The position numbers and the translations under genes were made by a program. The notes below the pieces were generated by a model that was not told the origin of the DNA, made no database searches, and saw only the letters and a list, made by a program, of their open reading frames with translations. A DNA stretch of 17,959 nt from an uncultured Collinsella sp. (GTDB taxonomy: Bacteria; Actinomycetota; Coriobacteriia; Coriobacteriales; Coriobacteriaceae). Of the stretch, positions 1 to 6,185 are shown one piece after another. The stretch spans positions 1 to 17,959 of the forward strand of contig USHA01000041.1 of the NCBI GenBank assembly GCA_900554325.1. Reading direction: 5' to 3'. Each line of letters begins with the position of its first letter. Within the stretch, counting starts at the first letter, position 1.

Positions 1-2
1 TC

Positions 3-386
3 GTCGAGGAGATCGTCGGCGAGATCGAGGACGAGTTCGACCCCGACAACAAGTATCTCACGCGCCTTTCGCGCCGCGAGTGGCTCGTTGATGGGCGTTT
101 TTCGTGCGATGACGCGATTGAGCTTGGTTGGCCGCTCGAGGAAAGCGATGATTATGAGACCATCGCCGGCTGGATTTTGGAGCTTTGCGACTCGGTGCCC
201 GACATCGGAGAGGTGTTTGAGGTCGCGGGGTACAAGTTTAAAGTTCAGTCGATGCGTGGCCAGCGCATCTCGCTCATTCGCGTGATCGCTCCGGCCGAAA
301 CCGATAAGAAGGATTCCGAGTCTTCGGCAGAGAAGCCGGCGGCGTCGGGTGCGGGCTCTGTGGATCCGCACGATGGCGACGAGTAG
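3..386 (+). CDS. CorC/HlyC family CBS protein, C-terminal part (5' truncated)
   Basis: The reading frame is open from the left edge, so the start and the upstream membrane (DUF21) and most CBS sequence lie outside the window. The visible 127 residues begin with VEEIVGEIEDEFD, the conserved end of the CBS pair in CorC/HlyC/TlyC proteins. A CorC_HlyC transporter-associated domain follows, with the typical pattern (LVDGR, then D-YETIAGW-L and P-IGEVF-V-GYKF-V), and the segment RISLIRVIA closes the fold. The last 30 or so residues are an Ala/Ser/Glu tail. Family members are membrane proteins linked to Mg2+/Co2+ efflux or resistance; the accessory domain is cytosolic. The call comes from family pattern only. 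The next gene starts 24 nt after the stop, so the two may be co-transcribed. Confidence 0.85.
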   Translation, partial: VEEIVGEIEDEFDPDNKYLTRLSRREWLVDGRFSCDDAIELGWPLEESDDYETIAGWILELCDSVPDIGEVFEVAGYKFKVQSMRGQRISLIRVIAPAETDKKDSESSAEKPAASGAGSVDPHDGDE

Positions 387-410
387 GGCAAGGAAGAGTA
401 GGGGAGAGTT

Positions 411-1244
411 ATGGCAGGCCTGTTCAACATCCTTAAGGTCACCGTCAGCGAGGACAAGATCTGCGCGCATGTGCTGGTGAACCCCGGCATGCCGCTCATG
501 ACCTCGGAGGATATCGAGGCCACGGCGCGCGTGTATTACCTGGTGCCGGCGATTGCCAAGCACCTGTGCCTGGGTGATTCCGGTCGCGAGTTCCAGGACT
601 GCATGGGCCAGACCGAGCTCTGCCACCTGCTGGAGCACGTGACGGTTGAGCTCATGAACGAGACCGGGCTTGCCGGTAGCATCTCGTGCGGCCGCACGCG
701 CGTAAGCGAGCACGACGAGCGCGTCTTTGAGGTTGAGCTTTCGTGCCCCGACGACGCGCTGGCCATCGGCGCGCTGTCGTCGGCCACCTTTATGATGGAC
801 TGGGCGTACCTGCACGCCGACCAGCCTGCCCCCGACGTGGAAGGAACGGTCTCGGGCCTGCGCAACCTGGTGCTGGGTATGCGCGCCGAGGCCGAGGGCA
901 AGGATCCTCACGAGGCCGTCGCCGCTGCGAACGGCGAAGATGCTGCCGAGGACGAGGGCGCTGACGAGGGCGATGTGCCGGCCGACGCCGAGCCCGTTGC
1001 CGATGCGACCGCCGAGCCTGTTTCCACCGAGCCCCAGGGTGTCCCTAACTTTGACGACGAGCCCCAGGTGGCGATTGATACCGAGGGCGCGGTTGCCGAG
1101 AACCACGAGGCTTCCGCTGCCGTCTTTGGCGGTGCGGCGACGGTTCCGGCAGGACCTGCACATGAGGGCGGTCTGCCGCTCGTGGACGGCGCCGGCGAGG
1201 ACCCGGGTGCCACGGTGGCCATGCCGGCTATGCCCCAGGAGTAG
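411..1244 (+). CDS. Stand-alone protein resembling the cyanophycin synthetase N-terminal domain, with HxxEH motif and acidic tail
   Basis: 277 residues, started at ATG 411 behind a purine-rich AGGGGAG site. Residues 1-135 or so form one folded domain. From about residue 46 the pattern follows the N-terminal domain of cyanophycin synthetase CphA: AIAKHLC, then a GQTELCHLLEHVTVEL block, GLAG, and GRTR (94-97) followed by a V-EVEL strand and a helix ending in D130. The block contains H72-x-x-E75-H76, an HxxEH motif that also occurs at the same place in CphA. No ATP-grasp or Mur-ligase domain follows. Residues 160-277 are low-complexity Ala/Glu/Asp/Val-rich and probably disordered. No signal peptide or membrane helix is seen, so it is probably cytosolic. 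The domain match is from remembered family sequence, not a search, and function is unknown. Most annotation systems would call it hypothetical. Confidence 0.7.
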   Translation: MAGLFNILKVTVSEDKICAHVLVNPGMPLMTSEDIEATARVYYLVPAIAKHLCLGDSGREFQDCMGQTELCHLLEHVTVELMNETGLAGSISCGRTRVSEHDERVFEVELSCPDDALAIGALSSATFMMDWAYLHADQPAPDVEGTVSGLRNLVLGMRAEAEGKDPHEAVAAANGEDAAEDEGADEGDVPADAEPVADATAEPVSTEPQGVPNFDDEPQVAIDTEGAVAENHEASAAVFGGAATVPAGPAHEGGLPLVDGAGEDPGATVAMPAMPQE

Positions 1245-1323
1245 GCCTACGCGTTTATCACCATCACATACCTGCGCCTTTGCCGTACGCAGATGAGCGG
1301 AGCGGCAAGTGATGCGCTGCGGG

Positions 1324-1329
1324 TATAAT
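1324..1329 (+). promoter_or_regulatory. Candidate -10 box for the YtxH/PRC operon
   Basis: A perfect TATAAT lies about 50 nt before the YtxH start codon. No good -35 hexamer is visible at 16-18 nt upstream. An imperfect dyad (TTGCCG at 1280-1285 with CGGCAA at 1303-1308) lies just upstream. Confidence 0.45.
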
Positions 1330-1380
1330 GGACAGCATTCAAACGGTGGGCATCGACGTGCCCGCAGGAGAGGAATGATC

Positions 1381-1770
1381 ATGGGTAAGACTTTCAGCTT
1401 TGTCTCCGGCGCACTTTTTGGTGCCGCTGCCGGCGCTATTGTCGGCGTTGCTCTGGCCCCGCGCTCGGGCGCCGAGACCCGCGCCATGGCTGCCGATATC
1501 GCCAACGACGCCTGGGACAATATGCGCGACACCTACGAGCACAGCGCCGAGGAGGCCCGTGCTGCGGTGAATGACTTTGGCCCGATGGTCGACGCCAAGA
1601 CCGACGACCTGCGCGCCAAGGTCGACCTGGCCCGCGAGCGCATGGACCAGCTGCGCGAGCAGCTCAACGACGCCATTTCGGGCGGCAACGTGACGCCTGC
1701 CGCCGACGTCGTGGTCGAGAACGCCGTCGAGGCTGATACCGAGGCTGCGGAGCCCTCGACCGAGGCATAA
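1381..1770 (+). CDS. YtxH domain-containing small membrane-associated protein
   Basis: 129 residues. ATG 1381 is chosen because AGGAGAGG (1366-1373) sits 7 nt upstream; ATG 1375 is too close to that site and the further upstream start lacks one. Residues 6-26 are a single Gly/Ala-rich hydrophobic segment ending in APRSGAETR, the hallmark of YtxH (formerly gas-vesicle-like) proteins. A charged, probably coiled-coil region runs to about residue 100 (DDLRAKVDLARERMDQLREQ), and the tail is Ala/Glu/Val-rich. The family is usually stress- or envelope-associated, with no defined reaction. The stop codon overlaps the next start (TAATG), indicating translational coupling with the PRC-barrel protein. 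Confidence 0.8.
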   Translation: MGKTFSFVSGALFGAAAGAIVGVALAPRSGAETRAMAADIANDAWDNMRDTYEHSAEEARAAVNDFGPMVDAKTDDLRAKVDLARERMDQLREQLNDAISGGNVTPAADVVVENAVEADTEAAEPSTEA

Positions 1771-2525
1771 TGCGCGCCGGGGATTTTGTCGGCGCCAAGA
1801 TCTATCGCAAGCCTACTGAGGACAAGCGTACCAAAAAGGACGGCACACCGCGCAGCCCTAAAAAGCTCGGAAAGATTCACTTTCCGGTCTTTACCCCGGG
1901 CGGTGCGCGCGTGGTCGGCTTTATGGTCCGCCAGTCCGATATCGCGGGTATGATCGAGCGTCCCGACCGATTCGTAGCGCTCGACGCCATTGGTGTCTAC
2001 GAGGGCGCCATCGCGGTTGACGACGTCAAGGGCACCTACGATACCGCTGCGGCCAAGCGCCTCGACATCAACCTGGACGATTGCATCATCTGGGTCGGTA
2101 TGGACGTGCGCACGGAATCGGGCGACGTCGTGGGCTATTGCTCGGACGTTGAGTTCAAGCCGCGCTCGGGCATCGTGCAGGCATTCTATGTGACCGCCGG
2201 TGCTGCTTCGAGTGTTTTGGTTGGTGACACGCAGGTGCCGCCGACGATGCTGCGCGGCTACGAGAACGGCGCGATGGTCGTCTCGGACGAGGTCAAGTCG
2301 CTCGGGTATTCGGGCGGTGCGGCTGCCAAGGCCGCCGAGGCCAGCGTCGTGGTGGGCGACAAGGTCAAAAAGGGCGCCAAGGTGCTCGACGACAAGGGAT
2401 CGGTTGCCGTGGACAAGGGCAGTCGCGCACTGGGCAAGCAGCTCGGCAAGACGCGCGGCATGTTCAAGGCCTTTAAGGACGAATACCAAAAGGCGAGCGG
2501 AGGCTCGTCAAAAGCTACAAAATAG
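1770..2525 (+). CDS. PRC-barrel domain protein
   Basis: 251 residues, starting at ATG 1770, which overlaps the preceding stop; GAGG at 1762-1765 is a possible ribosome site. The first half (roughly residues 3-80) reads as one PRC-type beta-barrel: AGDFVGAKIYR, then LGKIHFPVFTPGGARVVGFMV. A second follows at roughly 95-170 (GMDVRTESGDVVGYCSDVEF, then GIVQAFYVTAG). The rest is a Lys/Ala/Gly-rich, probably flexible tail. PRC barrels are small cytosolic or membrane-peripheral modules used as adaptors or ligand sensors. No catalytic motif is seen. Coupling with the YtxH gene suggests they act together at the membrane. The MgtE-like protein at 4333 also begins with PRC-like sequence, so the module recurs in this neighbourhood. 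Confidence 0.75.
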   Translation: MRAGDFVGAKIYRKPTEDKRTKKDGTPRSPKKLGKIHFPVFTPGGARVVGFMVRQSDIAGMIERPDRFVALDAIGVYEGAIAVDDVKGTYDTAAAKRLDINLDDCIIWVGMDVRTESGDVVGYCSDVEFKPRSGIVQAFYVTAGAASSVLVGDTQVPPTMLRGYENGAMVVSDEVKSLGYSGGAAAKAAEASVVVGDKVKKGAKVLDDKGSVAVDKGSRALGKQLGKTRGMFKAFKDEYQKASGGSSKATK

Positions 2526-2546
2526 CGACGTACCAAATGATGGGAG

Positions 2547-2584
2547 GCAAGCCGGAGACCTGTTGCTCCGGCTTGCTGTGTTTA
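2547..2584 (+). terminator. Intrinsic terminator after the YtxH/PRC operon
   Basis: An 11-bp perfect stem (GCAAGCCGGAG at 2547-2557 pairing with CTCCGGCTTGC at 2566-2576) closes an 8-nt loop. It is followed by TGTGTTTAT, so the U-tract is short. It starts about 20 nt after the PRC stop codon. Confidence 0.7.
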
Positions 2585-2597
2585 TGGGGGAGGGCAC

Positions 2598-4004
2598 ATG
2601 CGCCAAAACGGATCCAACTTAAACGGGCGTTCGGGTGCGCGTCCGACGGCGCGCCGCGACCTGGGGCAGCTGCCCAGCGGTCAGCGCAAGCGTCACCGTA
2701 AGCCCGGCGCGATGTATCTCAACCATAGCCGCGGCTTTAGCGACCGCAGTGCGCGCATCGGCAACAGCCGTACGCCCCGTCGTTCGTCTCGCCTGCCCTA
2801 CGCGCTCATCGCCGTGGGTTGCGCGCTCGTGCTGTTTATCGCTGCCGTCGTGGGCTACGTCAACCGCAGTGTGGACGTGGAGCTCAACGGCCAGAAGACC
2901 GCGGTGCGTGTGGGCTCTACGCTGCAGAATCTCATCGACGACCAGGAGTTGACTGACACCTACGACGCAGGCGACCTGCTGGCCGTCGATGACAGCGTGC
3001 TCAAGCGCCATGGGGGCGAAAAGCTGTCGGTGAAGGTCGACGGCAAGCGCGTGAAGCAGGGCAAATGGGATAGCCGCGAACTCGAGGGCGGCGAGAAGGT
3101 GACGGTCAAGGATGGCCGTAACACTTACGAGAAGCACGAGGTTCAGGCTACGGTTATCGAGCCCAAGCTCAAGGTCGAGGGCACGGGCGCTATCGAGTAT
3201 GTGCAGACATGGGGTGTCCAGGGCCGATCCGAGGTGTGGGTTGGTGAGCAGTCAGGCAAGACGCAAGACCGCGGCGAGGTTGTGCCCGCCACCGATTGCG
3301 TTGTTGCGTGCGCCAGCGTGGCGCCCAAGGGCAACAAAAAGTACGTGGCACTGACGTTTGACGAGGGTCCGAGCGGCGCCACCAAACAGATCTTGCAGGT
3401 GCTCAAGGAAAAGGGCGTCACCGCGACGTTCTTCCTTTCGGGCGATGCGGCCGAGGCCTCGCCTGCCACGGCCAAGGCGATTGTCGACGCCGGGTGCGAG
3501 ATCGGATCCAACAGCTACAGCGACGATTCGCTCAAGGGTCAGGACCGTGAGGCGGTACGCGAACAGATCACGAAAGGCACCGATGCGATTAAGTCGGCGA
3601 CCGGCGTGAAGACGATGCTGCTGCGTGCTCCCTACGCTGCCTTTGACGAACAAAACTGGATTGATGCGATGGACCTGGTCTCCGCCGTGGTCTCGTGGAA
3701 TATTGACTCGGGCGACTGGCTGCTCAACGGTGCCGACGAGCAGGTCTCGACGGTGCTCGATTCGGTGACGCCGGGCAATATCGTGCTGCTCACCGATAGA
3801 GACGAATGCGCCGAGCAGACGCTCGAGGCGCTGCCGCAGATTATCGACGGCCTCATTGCCGACGGCTACAAGATCGTGACGCTCAGCGACCTGGTCAAGA
3901 CGGACACGTCGCTGAGCAAAAAGCTCACCTCGCTGACGAAGGTCACCATGCCCAAGGACGCCGTGTTCCCCCAACTTGCCGAGGACGACGACACCACAGA
4001 GTAG
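2598..4004 (+). CDS. Membrane-anchored polysaccharide deacetylase-fold (NodB) protein, probably catalytically inactive
   Basis: 468 residues, with GGGGGAGGG (2586-2594) before ATG 2598. The first 65 residues are basic and cytoplasmic, one helix spans about 67-88, and the rest should be extracytoplasmic. Residues 91-200 or so look like a DUF348/YabE-like ubiquitin-fold region (VDVELNG, VGSTLQNLI). The NodB domain runs from about 248 to 430. The first motif is TFDEGP at 253-258: the catalytic-type Asp255 is kept, but the usual second metal-binding Asp is Glu256. The HxxxH metal motif is replaced by Asn305 and Asp309. RAPY (343-346) and D370-SGDW are kept, while the final L-H motif ends in Asp400 instead of His. 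Active enzymes remove acetyl groups from peptidoglycan or chitin-like glycans. Here the metal site appears lost, so a binding or scaffolding role is more likely. It is flanked by a terminator upstream and the mgtE-like leader downstream. Confidence 0.8.
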   Translation: MRQNGSNLNGRSGARPTARRDLGQLPSGQRKRHRKPGAMYLNHSRGFSDRSARIGNSRTPRRSSRLPYALIAVGCALVLFIAAVVGYVNRSVDVELNGQKTAVRVGSTLQNLIDDQELTDTYDAGDLLAVDDSVLKRHGGEKLSVKVDGKRVKQGKWDSRELEGGEKVTVKDGRNTYEKHEVQATVIEPKLKVEGTGAIEYVQTWGVQGRSEVWVGEQSGKTQDRGEVVPATDCVVACASVAPKGNKKYVALTFDEGPSGATKQILQVLKEKGVTATFFLSGDAAEASPATAKAIVDAGCEIGSNSYSDDSLKGQDREAVREQITKGTDAIKSATGVKTMLLRAPYAAFDEQNWIDAMDLVSAVVSWNIDSGDWLLNGADEQVSTVLDSVTPGNIVLLTDRDECAEQTLEALPQIIDGLIADGYKIVTLSDLVKTDTSLSKKLTSLTKVTMPKDAVFPQLAEDDDTTE

Positions 4005-4115
4005 TCATTGGGTAGTCGTTTAAGAACGTCCCCAACGGCTATGTCACGGATGCGTCAGCGTTTGGTATGCCTGCAATGTGCAGCGCATAAATTCGATGCC
4101 GCAGGGCGATGCTGA

Positions 4116-4124
4116 TGCTATAGT
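4116..4124 (+). promoter_or_regulatory. Extended -10 promoter for the mgtE-like/NRMT operon
   Basis: TGCTATAGT matches an extended -10 element (TGn followed by TATAGT). No convincing -35 is present, as is common for extended -10 promoters. Transcription would begin near 4131, giving a leader of about 200 nt before the TTG start codon. Confidence 0.5.
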
Positions 4125-4130
4125 TACTGC

Positions 4131-4332
4131 GGTTAATGAGGGTCAAGAGAAAGGTTACAGGTGAAATCCAAACCTCGACCATACAGTCGATGACCCCGTG
4201 CAGGTGCTTTTTGCGCATGCACGGGGTGTAAGCGTCGAGCGGCGTGCCGCCCGCGCATGCGTATACATATCCAGAAGCCCCCGGACGCCGCACGCGCGGC
4301 CGCGTCCGGGGGAATAATGATGGGGAGCACCA
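4131..4332 (+). promoter_or_regulatory. Structured 5' leader with competing helices, candidate cis-regulatory RNA
   Basis: This gene-free stretch holds several mutually exclusive helices. GGGTCA (4140-4145) can pair with TGACCC (4191-4196). Alternatively, GGTC (4141-4144) can pair with GACC (4177-4180). ACCCCGTGCA (4193-4202) pairs perfectly with TGCACGGGGT (4218-4227), a helix that overlaps the TGACCC strand by four bases. A third, 11-bp hairpin (4278-4288 with 4302-4312, arm CCCCCGGACGC) stands 9 nt before the GGGGAG ribosome site (4322-4327), and its C-run could instead pair with that site. No poly-U tract follows, so control at translation initiation seems more likely than attenuation. 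I could not match it to the M-box (Mg2+ riboswitch) over its full length. The preceding stretch 4005-4115 shows no other feature. Confidence 0.45.
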
Positions 4333-6177
4333 TTGAATTATCTGAGTGAGATGCTCAAATTGCCGGTCTTGGACGTCGACGGCGAAAAGCTCGGCGTGGT
4401 CAACGATTTTGGCATTGCTACCGGCGAAGTTTTTCCGCACGTGACGTCGCTCGCGTTCCGCGGCCCCGGCAAGACGCCGTTTATGATCAGCTGGCGCAAA
4501 TGGGTCGATCGTATCGACGAGACGGGTGTACACCTTAAGACGTCGGCCACCGAAATCCGTTTTTCGTACCTGCAGCCGACCGAACTCTTGCTTGCCCGCG
4601 ACGTGCTCAACAAGCAGATCGTCGACACGCAGGGCATGAAGGTCGTGCGTGTAAACGACATCAAGTTTTCCATGTCGGGCGAAAATCAGCTGCGTCTGCT
4701 GGGCGCCGAGGTCGGTGCCCGCGGTCTGCTACGCGCCATCAGCCCCGCGCTCGAGCATATCGTCGAAGGCTTTATGAAGCACCTGGGCAAGCCGCTCAGT
4801 GAGGACATCATCGCTTGGTCCTACATGGACCTGCTCGACCGCTCGACCAAGAACATTCAACTCTCGGTGTCGCACAAGACGCTTGGCGAGCTGCATCCTG
4901 CCGACATCGCCGACATTATCGAGCAGCTCGACCCGCGCCTACGTGCGCAGGTGTTTGCGCAGCTCGATACTGCCCAGGCCGCCGAGGCCATCTCGGAGTT
5001 CGATGACGACGAGCTTATGACCGAGATGCTCGAGGGCCTGTCCGACACGGACGCATCGTCGATGCTGGCCATGATGGACCCGGACGACGCTGCCGACCTG
5101 ATCGACGAGCTCGATTATGAGAAGGCCGAGAAGCTCCTGCGCCTGATGGGCGTCAAGGAGGAGAAGGCGATTCGTAATCTGCTGGGTTACGAGGACAACA
5201 CCGCCGGCCGCATCATGACCTCGGAGTTTGTCTCGCTGCCCGCCACGGCGACGGTCGGCGATGCCATCGAGGCGATTCGCAAGCTCGACGAGGACTTCGA
5301 GAGCGTCTACTACGTCTATACCGAGGATCCGAGCGGCATGCTGACGGGCGTGCTTTCGCTGCGCACGCTGATCGTGGCCGACCGCGACGCCACGCTGGGC
5401 CAGCTCGCCTATCGCGATCTGGTCTACGTGTCGCCCGACGAGGACCAGGAAGACGTGACGGACGAGATGACCAAGTACGACCTGGTTGCCATCCCTGTCT
5501 GCGATGAGAACCGTCATATCCTGGGTATCGTGACCTTCGACGACGCCATGGACGTTATCGCCGAGGAGCATCAGGAGGACCTGCAGATCGCCGGTGTCGG
5601 CTCGGGCGATAGCGCGTCGGACGACTCGACGAACGTGCTCAGCTGGTTCGTGCATCGTCAGTACTGGGTCGTCGTGTGGGGCATCGCCTCGTGCATTATG
5701 GCGACCGTGCTGGGGACGGCGCTGGGCTCTGCGCATCTGGTGGTGTTCCCCATGTGCGCCATGCCGCTCGTGCTGCTGGCTGCCTCGCGCATGGTGTCGT
5801 TCGTCAAGAACTACTTCCTCGAGTACGACGGTCACGACGACGAGCCCAAACCGTACCTGGGATTCTTCTTCCAGAGCACGGGTATGGGCCTGATCCTTTC
5901 GCTCGTGACCTACCTGTGCGCGCAGCTGGTGCGCACCGCCGCGTTCCCCGATGCCACTATGTTTGAGGAGCAGCTCTTTACCGGCTGCTTTAATATCGCT
6001 GCCATCATTTGCCTGGTTGGCAACATGAGCGCCGTGATTTACCTGATGGTGCTGTTCTGGCGCGATGAGCACGACCTCAATACGTCGGGTACCGCCATGA
6101 ACGTCATCGCCGTCATGATCTCGTGTGTGGCGTACTGCATCGCTGCGGTGCTGCTCACCATGTCGGTCATGGGGTAG
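4333..6177 (+). CDS. MgtE-like magnesium transporter/sensor with N-terminal PRC domains and divergent membrane domain
   Basis: 614 residues from a TTG start placed 5 nt after GGGGAG; no ATG fits the ribosome site. Domains in order: two PRC-like barrels (about 5-80 and 85-150), the MgtE intracellular N domain (about 185-285, with LHPADIADIIEQLD and MDPDDAADLIDEL), and a CBS pair (about 292-415, starting TAGRIMTSEFVSLP). Five predicted membrane helices follow from about 440 to 612. Classical MgtE is near 450 residues without the PRC part. In MgtE the cytosolic modules bind Mg2+ and gate a membrane channel. Here the cytosolic part is orthodox, but the conserved membrane P...GGN.G.Q motif is not visible: the matching place reads VFPMCAMPLVLLAASRM. 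No Asp is seen in the last helix. It is the first gene of an operon with the Nramp-family gene 8 nt downstream. Sensor rather than pore is my inference. Confidence 0.82.
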   Translation: MNYLSEMLKLPVLDVDGEKLGVVNDFGIATGEVFPHVTSLAFRGPGKTPFMISWRKWVDRIDETGVHLKTSATEIRFSYLQPTELLLARDVLNKQIVDTQGMKVVRVNDIKFSMSGENQLRLLGAEVGARGLLRAISPALEHIVEGFMKHLGKPLSEDIIAWSYMDLLDRSTKNIQLSVSHKTLGELHPADIADIIEQLDPRLRAQVFAQLDTAQAAEAISEFDDDELMTEMLEGLSDTDASSMLAMMDPDDAADLIDELDYEKAEKLLRLMGVKEEKAIRNLLGYEDNTAGRIMTSEFVSLPATATVGDAIEAIRKLDEDFESVYYVYTEDPSGMLTGVLSLRTLIVADRDATLGQLAYRDLVYVSPDEDQEDVTDEMTKYDLVAIPVCDENRHILGIVTFDDAMDVIAEEHQEDLQIAGVGSGDSASDDSTNVLSWFVHRQYWVVVWGIASCIMATVLGTALGSAHLVVFPMCAMPLVLLAASRMVSFVKNYFLEYDGHDDEPKPYLGFFFQSTGMGLILSLVTYLCAQLVRTAAFPDATMFEEQLFTGCFNIAAIICLVGNMSAVIYLMVLFWRDEHDLNTSGTAMNVIAVMISCVAYCIAAVLLTMSVMG

Positions 6178-6185
6178 GTGGTCGC

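Noticed and set aside
4131..4200. Match to the M-box (ykoK) Mg2+ riboswitch
   Set aside because: Only short pieces resemble it, and the 5' GGUGAGGCUCC and CGCUGCCGCCC-type conserved segments are missing, so I list it only as an unassigned leader.
4939..6072. 377-residue minus-strand open frame
   Set aside because: It mirrors the mgtE-like gene, and its His/Gln/Arg-rich sequence has no domain.
6123..6185. Upstream extension of the Nramp gene to ATG 6123
   Set aside because: It would overlap the mgtE-like gene, adds Cys/His-rich non-family sequence, and has no ribosome site; GTG 6186 has one.
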